From Ectocarpus siliculosus (Eukaryota; Sar; Phaeophyceae; Ectocarpales; Ectocarpaceae): a stretch of DNA of 64,000 nucleotides. Shown here one piece after another: positions 33,601 to 45,456 of this stretch (position 1 is the stretch's first letter; every line of letters begins with the position of its first letter). The notes beneath the pieces were generated by a model. It was given only the letters and a program-made list of their open reading frames with translations. It had not been told where the DNA came from and did not search any database. Location: contig FN649741.1 of assembly GCA_000310025.1 (NCBI GenBank), positions 739,544-803,543 of the forward strand, written 5' to 3'. The position numbers and the translations under genes are program-made.

Positions 33601-35587
33601 TCTCGCGAACTGATTGTTGTGGAATTACGTCGTTGGCGAATAACACAACCGAGGCAAGTGTTGGGCAGCACGGCGGCAGGCGAAGAGAGGCGGGACGATA
33701 TCGTTGGAAACAAAAGGGACCCTTCGGGGGTTCTAAGAAGTCGTTGCGGTTGATGAAGAGCGTGTTCACGGGCACGAAGCGGCGGCGTACCGCTGTGCTG
33801 TTTCGCAACAAAGGAACGTTTGTGAGATACACACGACGCACGATGCCCGTAGAGCATACAGGAGCGACAACATCAGCAAGAGAAGAACGCCAGCAGCAAT
33901 GGCAGAACCGACACCAAAACAAACTTCAACAGCCGTCTGAACAGAACGCACACGTAGCCCACATGCACGTACGGCAACACACTTTTTGACGCCACCAACA
34001 CCGCTAGCGACGGTACTTACCACCGCCACCCGTGTCGTACATATTCTCAACGTATCTGAACTCGTTGAGGCAAGCGATCTCGTGAACGTGCTGTTGCACG
34101 TCGGCCACTACCCTTTCCGCGCCGTGCTTGACGAGGTGATCCACCAGAACCAGCGCCTTCGAGATGGACCGCCAGTTCCGCGGTGGCGAGTCGATAGTTT
34201 TCCACACCAACCGCATTACCGTGCCGTATCTGCTCGACCGAGTAGTGACAAAACGAACAGGAGGCGTTAGGGCGTTTGTCAGCGCCCAGGTACCGCTCGT
34301 GTGCATAGAACATTGGGCACGTCGCACCCAGTTACTCCGGTTGCTTTCTCGGGGATATGGACCCGCTCCATCATGAACACACTGCAGAGGTCCGATGGCA
34401 GAGCGGTCGGCGCCTTTCCCTGATGTACACTCTTCTACAAACCGGTTGGCTTTCTCACGAGGCGTGCTCCCAACACACACATACTGCAGCCGCATCCAAG
34501 GGATCGACTGAGTCATACCTTGGGAGGAACAAAAAACTTTCACCGGTGGACTGGGAACCAGGGCAATCCATGCGACAACGCAACCAAGTTTCCAGCTACG
34601 ATACATGCAAACCGTGTTCTACTCTGCACACAGCAGTGTGGCACTTGGTCAATGTGTCGCTGTGTGTCTGTCGCGGAGCGCGGACGTGCGGACAAACAAA
34701 CGTGTTGATTTGAGTCTTATGCTGTGCGTCCCCCCCCCCCCCTGAGGATCCAAGGATCCGGCATGCAGTTCAGGTCGTACGGAACACAGGCAAGGTACCA
34801 CCGGGGATCCTGGGACACCTCCGGCCGTGGATGAGCATCGTGTTGGTAGCATAGCTCGCAGATCCAGAGACGTAAAAAAGTAAAAAAGGAGTTTATATCC
34901 ATAGGTATTTGTTATAGGGCATGGGACTGCAATTACGAAGGTGATCGGGTTCTAATTCTTCTTCGGAAGAAAATATTGCAGCAGTCATTGGTCTGCGCGC
35001 CTGAGCACCACAAGTCTTGCCATTGGCCTGTGCATGATAGGGAAGGAGAAAGGCTTCGCTGCTGAGACGAACCCCGACTGCCTACACATCTCTGCCCGAC
35101 TGCTGTACCTGATACAGTAGTGCCATGCACAGAGGCGGCTGTCGTATCGGCCAAATAACAAATAACGCATCGTCTTTCATCCCGCAATTTCGCCGCCGCA
35201 CAAGGCACACGCCGTGACTCCGGTGCATTCCGAAACAACACCAGCCACACGCACTTTTGTTTGATTCGCTGTTCACACCCACCTGTCGTGGGCGAACGTA
35301 TCCTCGGCCACCTCGTTCAGCAAGGAGCGTGGAGCAGCGTACTGTTTTAGAGGAGAGGAGCAGCAGCAGTGTTGCAGAACGTGTGAGCACATGCAAGCCA
35401 GCATGCGGCAGTAGGGAGCATCGGTAGCGGGGATCAAGGTTACATTTAGCAAAGCTATGTAGCTATTGCGGCCTTAAGTTACCTTGTTGTTGGAGACAGC
35501 ATCCAGCACCCTCTTCTCACACTCATCCTTCACCGTGAGCTGGGTGACCAGACCCTCCGCCTTATTCCGGAGCTTGTTGATGTTCAT
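30366..35587 (-). CDS. ENTH-domain epsin-like clathrin adaptor with long Gln-rich tail, six exons, 859 residues
   Basis: Epsin-type proteins bind phosphoinositides through the ENTH domain and link cargo, clathrin and adaptors during vesicle formation. Exons in transcript order are 35587-35483, 35341-35283, 34229-34021, 33609-33213, 32663-32048 and 31559-30366; total 2580 nt, exactly 860 codons. The ENTH domain (about residues 1-145) shows MNINKLRNKAEGLVTQLTVK, SLLNEVAEDTF, NWRSISKALVLVDHLVKHGA and VREKARELVSL. The rest is disordered: a Gly/Ser/Asp region, then DDPF and NDFSSFGSF, which resemble adaptor-ear-binding motifs (DPF, DFxxF), then more than 350 residues rich in Gln and Pro encoded by CAG/CAA tracts. 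Four short G-L-x-x-T-G-(L/F) motifs occur in the last 140 residues, one at the very C-terminus. No ubiquitin-interacting motif or clear clathrin box was seen. Confidence 0.9.
30640..31559. repeat. CAG/CTG-rich tracts encoding poly-Gln in the ENTH gene
   Basis: Several CTG runs on the plus strand (CAG on the coding strand), the densest near 30640-30672, 31340-31415 and 31544-31559, interrupted by CAA and CCG codons. They encode uninterrupted Gln runs of up to about eleven residues. A similar tract lies in the preceding exon at about 32340-32390. Confidence 0.85.
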
Positions 35588-36652
35588 CGTGCCGAGCGCT
35601 CGTCAACAGCACGCGGTCTCTGCCTCTGTGTTGAGTCCTTTCGTTCTCGTTCGATCGGCTCACTGCCTCCTGGTTGTTGTGCACTCGCACGCACTTGAAC
35701 GCGTGCCTACGTACGTTTGCTGCTCCCAGCTGGCTATATGTGACGCACAAAACGAGAAGCAGGAGCTGAGGTTCGCAGGCTGGTCGGGGGCCCCCATGTG
35801 GGATACAATAGTTTTCCCATACCCTGTGAGTGCAATTCAAGGCGCCCCCTGGCGTCGTCGTTTGTCGTCGTGAGCTCTGAGCTCACTCCTGACTAGCCAC
35901 ACGGTGCTCAGCACCCTCCTCGACTCACTTCAGCCTCCATCCAAGAGTTGTCACCACTGCATTTCTTCCTGAGGTGCAGTGGACGATTGTTTGGCTCGTC
36001 GAACCTCGCTCGGAGGGTCTTGCCGATATTGCGGGTCCCCTCTTGCTTTTTCTGTCGTGGACACCGGCTCTCTCAGCGAACAGCGAACAGCAGTCGAGCA
36101 CCGCTCGCAGCCGAGTACATCCCAACCCCACCAGCCTAGCGACCCCACCAGCCTTGTTCAATACTCCAGTAAACAACAGCCTAACATCGCTGCATGGATA
36201 CGTTTGCTGCAGAGGAGCTAGACTTATCGCCATGAAAGACCATTGGCATGGCCTCAACACTGCTGCTGTCCGCTTCATCGTGCTCTGTGTTGCACCCCGT
36301 AGTGCATGTAGTAGATACGTGGTGCTGCTGCTGCTTGCACGATGGCAAGAGTAAAAGGGACGAAGCAACCGGTGTACCCGATGGTATTTATTTCCGATGG
36401 GCTGAGTGCCTAGCACTGCGTTCTTTTGCGAGGATGTTTTGCCCCGTGTGCAGTACATAAATATTCGTCCCGCTTGGACATGATCCACGGCCCTCTGCGG
36501 ATAAAAACCGCAGCGGTTTCGTTCCCACATTTCACGTTCATGTCCATGTCTTGGATTTCACCTATGTGTTCTAACCGCGTTATCCCCCTCTGGTCCGCCC
36601 CGCGCGCGTTGGCCGTCCGCAACACCGACCAAACACACAAGCAGCGATAAAT
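35588..36652. other. Divergent intergenic region between the ENTH gene and CSN7
   Basis: About 1.07 kb separating two start codons on opposite strands. It must hold both promoters. A minus-strand open frame at 35925-36530 has no recognisable domain. No specific element could be named. Confidence 0.4.
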
Positions 36653-39600
36653 ATGGCGGAGGAAGGGCTGGTGCAGTTCTTGGTGCTGGCAAAGGGTGCC
36701 AAGGGCGCGGCGTGCGTGGCGCTGATCCAGCAGGTCCTCTCCAACAAGAAGCTCTTTGTCTTCGGGGAGCTCTTGGCGATGCCCAACGTGCAGGCGGTAA
36801 GGTCCAGCGCGTAGAATACGACCAATCAGGTATAGTTGCTCCGCAGCGGGTGTGATCAGTAAATACCAGGTGTTGTCGTCGCAAGAGACCGGGCGAAGGC
36901 ACACTCCGCCTTTACAGTCCTGGAGAGGAAGTCAGCGAAGTCGCCATATAATTGGCCAACAAGTCTTCAAAAAACATCTCCGCGTATCTATGTAGCAGGT
37001 TCGTGTGTGCAGACGTACGTTCCTACCCATCATTGCCCCCCGCAACTCCGGGCAAGCGTCCCTCCCCCAGCCTCAAGCGACAACCTGCGTGTGTGTGTAG
37101 ATTTTAGATTTCTCCTTTCTAGTGGGAGCACTCCAACCAGTACTCGAGGTGTCGAGTTGCGGGCTGTGGCCGCCGGGCGGTTAGTTTCATTTGGACCCTT
37201 CTGAAGAAAAGACCTTGCCGGTCTCCCCCCCTCCTCTTGGAACTGCCTTGCGTGCTTCGATCCTCGCCCGATTCGTAGCTGACACGCACCCTAGATGCTT
37301 GTATGTGTTTATGCTCCCGTTGTAAGAGAGTGCCGTCCTTCACGAACTTTTGGGTGTCGTGCTCGGTTATTCATGCGTCGCTTCGTTTGCCTTCAGGTAA
37401 CTCGTTGTACGACCCATGCCGGGACAACAACAGCAGGCTTGCTTATCCTCTTTCAATATATGATATCGCAACCCCAGTGCTAAGTTGCAAGTTCCCCGCA
37501 TGAGCAAGCCATCTTCGGGTATACTGATGAACCAACTCGTCGTCGTTGTCGTTTCTTGCTTTGTTGGGCGGTGTCCTGACCTGGTGTTGGTGGAAGCTCG
37601 CCGGCACACCCCACGAGCCCCACCTCCGCCTGCTGGAGACATTCGCCTACGGTACCTACACCGACGCGCAGGCCAAGGCAGACCAATTGCCCAAGCTTAC
37701 CGGCGCACAGGTGCACATAGGAGCTTCATTTTTGGAGTGGATCACCGCTACTATCGTGTCTAGGTAGTGCTGTCTTTCAGATGTCGTTGCTGCTGGCTGG
37801 CCTTTTTTAGTCTACCATCATGACCGTACCATATACGTGGAGGCTTTTTGGGGCGTGTTGGACCGGGGGAATAAGTTGCATCCGCATGTACCCCATTTCT
37901 ACGGTAAAATCTGTTACCCCCCTTGCCTCTTTTCTAGCTTTGTCCCTTTGTTTTTACATGGCCTGTAGAATCCCTCCCACCCCCTCTTTCTTCGGTTTCT
38001 CTTGAATCTACGACTTTTCCGTCTTCCCGGGCTCAACAAAGATTCCTCAACCCCTTCCCATTTTCTCTTTGTACCCCTGCCCACCGGGCGGCTGTAACCT
38101 TTAAAAGGTGGATAAGCTACGAATGCTGAGCGTGGTCTCTCTGGCCCACACGAGCAAGTTGGTCCCGTACGCCGCCATGAAGACCGCGCTCGGGATAGAC
38201 AACATCAGGCGGCTTGAGGACGTCATCTTCGACACCATGTACGCGGGCCTGTTGCAGGGCAAGCTTGACCAGCGACAAGCGGTGCTCAAGGTGTGTGCGT
38301 GTGTGTGTGTTTTTTTTTTTTATTCTTAGCTTCGACCGCACTAACTGGCTGACCAATGAAAATACGTCAGTCTTAGTGCGGTTGAAAACACAAAATGCCT
38401 TCTATTGGCCACAATCTGGGACCCTGTGACCGGGTGTCATCGGGGAGTCTAAGGTACTCTCTGGATTAAAGACCGTAGCAAAAAACAGAAGAAGAAAACT
38501 GCACGTGTTTACCATGGCTGCTGCTACGTTGGACACGCGATCGTGGGTGTACGTGTGTGTGTACGTGGTCTACAGATCACGAGGGAGAAAAAGTGGCTGC
38601 CCACGGTTTTGTCGGAGGGTGGTGTTTTGTGGTGGTGTGGCACGAGGGTGTGAGCATTGACGGGAATGTTTCGCACACGGCCGTGTGTGCCAAAATCCAA
38701 AGTCGTTATTATGCGAACATTCGAGTCTCATACTCTTGCAGCTACTGCTGCAGCATTTTATTAGCCGGGCGCTGATGTGCTCCCACGTTTTCGCCCTGTT
38801 CACACACCAGACGCCTGAGCTCCCTGCCCTGACCTCATCGTTTGGCTGCGCGTGTGTGTCGGCGTTGTTGCCAGCCGCACACGCGCTAGCGAGACGACGA
38901 TTTCATGGCAGGGAGCTCGAGCAGTCTGGTGTGTGACCAGGGCGGAAACGTGGGAAACACATCAGACCTGCTTATAAGAATACTATTAGCAGTAGCTTTA
39001 AGAAGTTGGGGCTCGATGTTTACTTAGTAACGACGTTGAGCGCAGCGAACTGCCCCACCCTAAATCCTACCATTCCAAAGCTTAGCTTCAAGCCTGTGCT
39101 CAATGCCGGCGACAAAGCGAGCTTTTGAGCTTCCGCCCGAAGTAGCGGTTCTTTTCAGCGAACCCCTAACGGTGATGGAGGGAGTACACGGTGTTCGCTA
39201 CAGGGTGGCCGGCAAGTGCCAACCCCAACGTATTCAGTACATCAGGGCAACAGAACGGAAATGAAAAGTTGCAAGGCAGATCGATGTTCACAGACAGCTG
39301 TGGGCTTGTTGTGCTTGTGGCGTTATCCTCGGGCAGCGGACGCGTCCCACAGACCGGTCTCGTCTTTACGATGTGCGATGTCGTCATAGCGTACATAGCG
39401 TGGTCATTGTAGTATTTTCACGAGCTCTGTTTCGTCATCTTAATATGAAACAATTTTTATTCGACACTTGGTTCTCTGCATCGTCGTTTGGTTAGACCTT
39501 GTCGTCATGGTATGTGTGTGTTCGTCCCATCTAATCTGGCGCCAGTCTGTAGGCCTTTCGGCGTACATATGTCTGACATATCAGCCGGAGTCACACAAGA

Positions 39601-41191
39601 GGAAAGCCACACAGGAGCACAGGAGATTGTTCAGTTTTTTTGTTGTTTTTGGTGCATATGCGGATTTTTTATTGCCATCGTACTCGTCGTTCATCGCTCG
39701 CGTTTGACCTCTTTCTCGTCTCGATGCCCAAGGTCAAGTACGCTATGGCTAGGGACGTTCGGGTGGACGAGTTGACAACCATGATCGACAAGCTCGGCAG
39801 CTGGGCGAGCACGACACAGGTTCTCCTGGAGACATTAGAGGTGATCCATTCATGGTTTCGTGACTATGACGTCGTACGTGTTGTCGCCGCGAAAGCATTG
39901 GATTGTGACGTCATATCGTCTGGGAAACATCGTGTGCGCCTTAGACTACGGTCCAGTCGTAGACTGCTATAACACAGTACGACGTTTCTTCTGCCTGCTA
40001 GTAGCCCAGGTCCTCGTTGCAATTTCCCCCCCGTAGATCACGATTACCGATGCTACCGATGCGTTTTCGCCACCACCCACAGGGGAGCGTCACGCAGGCG
40101 GCGGAATCACGAAAGAGTGAGGCACAGATTGCCGAAAGCTTGGCGGCGGAGGCGGCGGAGGTGAAGAAAAACTTCAGCGAGAGCACGGGCAAGCAGCGAG
40201 ATGTGAGTCGCTTGTACCTTTCGGCGGCGGCCAGAGTACCGGCTGGGGAGGTTGTGCTAGGCATCGTTTATAGTTTTCGAGGTGACACTAAATGCAGGGA
40301 GAATGGGCTACAGTTTGGTTGCTGTTGTGGTTCCTCCTTTTGTAGTCGAGACGTGGGGATAAAGGGGCCTGTGTTGCGCGGTGTGAATCAGTCGCCCTCT
40401 CTGCAGTATCCTCACCTATTTAGTTGATGGTGGTGGTTGTTGTTGTTGTTGTTGTTATTGTCGTTGCTTTGTGACCGTCTTCGTTTTTTTTTTGTCGGCC
40501 TTGTCTTGGTTGTCGTGGTGCCCTTTGCGTAGTGTACCATGCTGCTGTTGCACGTTCCGTAGTGTTCCTTTCCTGAGAAAATACTTGCGTCCCTGATCAA
40601 GCGCGCATCACACACGCGCGGTACAATAAACACCCACGCATTGCAGTCGACGGAGCTAATGGACAGTCGGCATTCACATGCGCTACGTCGATTGAAGTGC
40701 CCATGACGGCGAGACTCCAGCAAATGAACATGCCTCAAGTGCCGGCATTTTTAAGACAATTTTTTAGACCGAATACTGGTGCGTGGAATAAAATAATACT
40801 AGTCTACATTCTTGAGAGGAATCAAAATCCTCGTGAGAAATTTCTCATCAGCAGCGATCGACCGAGCCCATCCAAAGCGGGGGGTTCGGGCTGTGAAGAA
40901 CGCCATGGCCCCATTACCATCGCTGTAGAAGGCACTTAATCCCACAAGAATCGTCTTGGAAAGGGATGAACTTAATCCCACAAGAATCGTCTTGGAAAGG
41001 GATGAACATATTTATTTCGTCTTCTGACTGACCCGAACGTTGCATTTTTTTTTACCCATCCGACGCGATATGCATAGGACGATGGCTTCCACGACGTGGG
41101 CTTCGACATGGAGGACCGATCCGGTGGCATGAGGAGGGGCAGGAGCAAGCGCAATCGCGCCGGGATGGACTTCCGCCCCCGAAACAAGTGA
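36653..41191 (+). CDS. CSN7: COP9 signalosome subunit 7 (CSN7), six exons, 260 residues
   Basis: A PCI-domain subunit of the COP9 signalosome, which removes NEDD8 from cullin-RING ubiquitin ligases. Exons are 36653-36796, 37597-37710, 38108-38290, 39733-39840, 40083-40202 and 41078-41191; total 783 nt, exactly 261 codons, all junctions phase 0. Family landmarks are QFLVLAKGAKGAACVALIQQ, LFVFGELLAMPNVQ, LRLLETFAYGTYTD, LPKLTGAQ, LRMLSVVSLAH, NIRRLEDVIFDTMYAGLLQG, KLDQRQAVL and the winged-helix end of the PCI domain. A charged helix follows, and the tail is basic (RRGRSKRNR). Length matches animal and plant CSN7 (about 215-275). The last intron (40203-41077) contains a 36-bp tandem duplication. 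Confidence 0.94.
38331..38386 (+). repeat. Short hairpin element just downstream of the CSN7 exon 3 donor
   Basis: Arms CGACCGCACTAA and TTAGTGCGGTTG enclose a loop with CAATGAAAATACGTCAGTCT, the same core as in the SF3A3 intron. The element begins about 40 bp after the donor at 38291. Confidence 0.7.
39506..39551 (+). repeat. Dispersed repeat B, copy 2 (CSN7 intron 3)
   Basis: Similar to 12669-12717; shares TGTGTTCGTCC and TCTGGCGCCAGTCTG. Confidence 0.6.
40935..41006. repeat. 36-bp perfect tandem duplication in the last CSN7 intron
   Basis: Two adjacent copies of a 36-bp unit (ACTTAATCCCACAAGAATCG followed by TCTTGGAAAGGGATGA) at about 40935-40970 and 40971-41006, apparently identical. 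Confidence 0.85.
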
Positions 41192-43354
41192 CCCCTCCAC
41201 CTGGCCATCTCTTTCACGTCTACTAGGCTAGTTGAGAAATCAAAACCGTTGCCATCTGATGGCACTCGGATCATGTTGGATGTAGGACACGTCGGCGAGC
41301 TTTTGCCAATGATTTCGTCGCCGGACGTTGGCGTGGGAATCAGACAGGGTCGCAGTTTTTGTTTAACTCGGTGACGACGTTCGAAGGCGCCCCGCGATAG
41401 AGAAAGACCCCCCCCCCCCCCTTCTCCCGATTAGCATGTGCTACGCGTACCACACCAGTACACTGAGCAAGACAACGAGGATATCGTTCCTTCCTGCTGT
41501 TGGTGGGACAGAGCCCTCGTGATTGTAGGTCTCGGTTGTGTCCACGAGCTTGGATTGTCCGGTACGAAGTCGGTGTTGGTGGGGGGGAAGTAGAGAGCGT
41601 GTCGACAAGATCAGTCGTCGTGATGCTGGTGACTCTGCTTCTTCCGTCGTTCAGACGGAGAGGCAGACCCAGGTTGTAGGCGGGCCAAGCGCTCTGCTGT
41701 GATGTTGGACAGTAGTATTACAGCAGTGGCGCAGGACGGTGAAGCGTTTCGTTGTTCGTGGCGCAGCTGCTATGTCTCTTGTAGATATATGTGTGTGTAT
41801 GTTTGTGATGGCAGCAGCAGCGGTTTTGGTGAAGATGGAATCATGATTTGAAGAACGAATTTGAAGAACGGAGGTCCGTGCTTCTAGGCCGGGCACGCAG
41901 CCGGCCTACATAGTGGGCTCAACACCACGTTCCTGCGGAAACCGCAAGCATGTGTTGTGTGTGATGTTCCAACCAAAGCTCGACCTACATCTTGTTTGTT
42001 TAGGCTCCCAAGACCACCTCCTGCACAAACACAAGCGTGATGTGTGTGTGTCTGTGGTGTGTGGTGTTCCAAACAGAGGTTGGGGATTCCATCACGGCAG
42101 TAGCCGCTGCCGGGCGTAACTTTCGCATTCAAGTGCCGACGAAAGCTGCCTATCCTCTGATGGCACGGGCTCAGGGACGACATTTCGACGACCATGACCT
42201 TTGTCCGCGACCATGTTGAGGGCGACGGGAGAACGTTTACCAAGGTCGACCGGGCCAACCAAGCTTTCCGTGTGGAGCATGGTTGGGAAACACCCGCCGC
42301 CTTCAGTCAACATGTTGGAATATTCTTTTTTTTTTGGCGTATCCGCATCTTGGGGCCAGTCACTAACCTACCGCGTGCTTTTCATCCAAACCAAGTTACT
42401 CAAGACATGACCGCCTGGCGTGAACCTGATGTAGCGCTCGTGCAAGCAACAGCTCTACCGTTGCAGGGAAACGAGCGTGCATACAGACCATCGACAAACC
42501 ACGATATGCTCTTCAAACAGGATACAGGCGATCGCGATGGTCTCATGTGCAGTTTACAACTTCCTGTATGCTCTCGAAATCAACTGGTCGTTCACGGCAA
42601 CTTACAGAACGGCCTCTGTACGATTCCCAACCTGTTGCAGTTATCTGCGGACCTATTACTATAGCCTTCTACGCACTGTGTAAACACCAGTAGGTAGACA
42701 ACCTCAACATAAAACACCGTGAACACTTTATGTACAATTCCTATGCCACGCACGCCCACGCCCACGCCCCCGTCTACACACTTGCCCCCAGTTGCTGGCG
42801 ACCTAAGCACGGTTGCAAACTCCTATACTCGCAAGTGGACGATATTGGTCGGCTTGCTTGCAACAATAAACAGAACACCAAACACTAACCTCACCACTAG
42901 TTGTCTAGCGTGGTGTGGTGTGGTCCAATATGACAGCACAACTTAAAAAAACGACTGAAACATGCGTGCAAATTTCTCACAACTAGACCCTTGATAGGCG
43001 CAGCGGCCCGCATCATCTGCACTTCTTCCTGGGCGCTGCATCCCTAAATATAAACAAGAGCGGGAAACGTTCCCAGGGGCCTGCTGCATCCCGTGCCATG
43101 TTTCAATTTCGACAAATATTCGGCACGAGCAGCGTACCGACACCATCAATACCACAGCAAGACGTACGTGCTGTTGTTCATTGGTGCTGTCGACACCACA
43201 GCGTACGGCCTACCGTACTGTAGTGGAAAAATTCCTAGCGCTATTTTCCTCTACCAAACCGTCGCTCGGATGGGGAACGGGTGAACTCCGTGACTAATGC
43301 ACAAAAGGCCACTACCTAAACACCCCCTCCGGCAAAACAAATCAGGCCAGTGTC
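41192..43354. other. Convergent intergenic stretch between CSN7 and the GT64 gene
   Basis: About 2.2 kb between facing stop codons. It holds a C run (about 41408-41421) and scattered short ORFs without domains, such as 42194-42664 plus. No exon or RNA gene was recognised; probably long 3' UTRs. Confidence 0.45.
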
Positions 43355-45224
43355 CTACAGCCACGACAACAGACCAGTGTGCATGGGGTACACCTTGACG
43401 GAAGACTCCAACAGCGGCATGTCTCCGAACTCTTCGGCGAAGAAGTCCACGCAGTTGCTGCGCGCGTCGAAGTGGTGCGCCAAGCCGCTGATCCCGTCCC
43501 CTCCGATCTCCTTCACCCTCCCGCCGACCCACACGGGGGGAGTCTTGTGGAACTTGGCCACCACCACCGACATGGCGATGTCCTCGCAGTTCCGGTGCTC
43601 GTCGATGTACGCCAGGAGCGGCGCGGTCATCTCGTCCACGTACGTCCGCAGGTGGTCCCGGTGCAGGAAGCAGCACTTGGTCAGGATCACGTTGTACACC
43701 CCGTTCCAGCGCACCACCCTCCAAGACCGGTACGAGTGGCGCCCGGTCCCCGGGTTGCGCGTCACCAGCCGCGGCGAGAAGCCGACCATGGTGTTCTGGC
43801 TGGCCCGCCATGTCTCGAACCCGAACTTCAGGTCCGCGCACGAGATCTCGAGGTCGTCGTCCGTGGAGAACACGCCGTCGGTGCCCAAGGTCGACGTGAC
43901 GTTGAAGCGATGGCTGAGGCTGTTGGTGTCGTGCACCTCGAAGACTACCTTTCTTCGGGTTCGTTCGGTGAAGAGGTCCATGCTAGGGGGAGCGTTTTCT
44001 TGGTCCGACCAGACGACCTGGATCTGGCCGACGCAGTCGCAGGACGCGAGGTGCTCCGCGCTTCTCTTGAGCAGGTCGTTGCGACGGAAGGTGTTCATCC
44101 TTTGTGCGACACGGAGTGATTTCGAGGGGCGGAGATCGGCTTTAGAACACGGGTTACAGATGCGAATTTTGTGGTAGATTACGTGGGAACATGGCATGCG
44201 AAGGAGGGACACACCCGGCTGACACACCCGGCTGGCAAGACAATGACCACCGTCTGCAGGGTGGGTGATTGTGCTGCTCCGGCGCACCGAACGCCTGACG
44301 CAAGGCATCGAAAATGTATATCCGAGATACATGGCGTTATTGAGCAGTGACAGCAGTCGCTGAGCAAACAACACACACGCGCGAGCAGTTTTCGTCGACT
44401 TAAATATTTCTGAGAAAGAGAAAGGACGGCGAAGAGTTTTTCCCGCGAACTACTTGTGAGTGAAGGCCTGCAGGCGGGCCACCGTTCTTGCAGGGGCTGT
44501 AGCCTTGAACTCCAGGCTATGTCTACAGGCAGTAACAGCTACGGGCTGTAAACAGGGCGCGTGTGTCGGTTTCCTGCACACGAAAACAACGAATAGGGCC
44601 GATGATCCCTCCGATCGTGGGAACGGTCCCCGACATCATGAGGAACAATTTTGGAAGGATCCGTTCGCGACGAGGGAAAGCCTGGTTGACAACGGCTTTG
44701 GGGCGGCAATTGGTCTCGAAATTACGTGAAGCTCCCCAACAGCTGTTGCAAACCATCTGAAGAGGAAGTCGGTGTTGACGGCTTAGTACGCAGCGGTACC
44801 GTTCTTTCGTTGTGTTGGCGTTCCTCTATACACCCAAGCAGCAGCAGCAGCAGCAGCCGCCCCTGAATCTACGTACCGAACCGTGTCCTCCTCACCGCGA
44901 CGTATCCGACCCAACTCACCTAACCGTAAAGGTGTTCTCAATCGACGACCCACTGCCGCCATTCTCCGCCAAGACAGCTCCCGCATCGATCGAAAAGAGG
45001 TGGCGCCAGATCAAGATAAACACCACAGGGGCAACCACCCCGACAACGAGGACGGCCCTCTTGAGGAGCGAACCCAGGACGCTGCTGCTGCTGCTGCTGC
45101 TGAGGAATCGGCCGCTGGGCGGAAGCTGTGCTTGTCTTGTGGCGTGCTGCGGCTCTACCGAAACACGCGTGTACTGATGAGTTGGCAAGGAAGTGTTGGA
45201 CTTCGATCGCAGCACCATCCCCAT
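43355..45224 (-). CDS. GT64 exostosin-like glycosyltransferase, type II membrane protein, two exons, 349 residues
   Basis: The family (C-terminal domain of exostosins and plant GT64 enzymes) transfers GlcNAc or related sugars in the Golgi or ER lumen. Exons are 45224-44920 and 44099-43355; total 1050 nt, exactly 350 codons. Exon 1 encodes a short cytosolic Ser-rich N-terminus and one hydrophobic anchor (about residues 57-75, AVLVVGVVAPVVFILIW), then a stem. The junction rebuilds the family motif FTVRMNTFRRNDLLKRS. Exon 2 has IQVVWSDQ, NSLSHRFNV, the metal-binding STDDDLE (Asp182-184), FGFETWRASQNTMVGFSPR, WNGVYNVILTKCCFLHRDHL, the catalytic-loop signature EHRNCEDIAMS and CVDFFAEEFGDMPL near the end. 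The start was chosen at a Met-Gly-Met cluster; the frame stays open further upstream. The acceptor substrate in this organism is unknown. Confidence 0.9.
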
Positions 45225-45456
45225 AGAGTGGTGTTGCAAAGCCGGGTCGTTGTGTGTTGTCTCCACACACCGCCATTGCGTCACTTTCGTGATTCGAAAA
45301 ATCGGAGATTTCATTTGGGAGATTTCGTCGCCATGTTTTTCTCTTGGCGTTTTCTGGGAGGGGGAGATGTTCATTTTTGACAGTTTTTTTTTCTTTTTTT
45401 TCGCTGCACGATCCTTTTTAGATCGATCGGCGTTTGTGACACCACTAGAACGCCGG
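45225..45456. promoter_or_regulatory. Short divergent promoter region between the GT64 and RJL genes
   Basis: Only 232 bp separate the two inferred start codons, which point away from each other. Both 5' UTRs and promoters must lie here unless transcription starts within the partner gene. A T-rich stretch is present around 45385-45402. Confidence 0.45.

Noticed and set aside
43379-44177. Two long plus-strand frames opposite the GT64 catalytic exon
   Set aside because: The minus strand encodes conserved GT64 motifs; the plus frames have no domain and arise from GC-rich codon bias.
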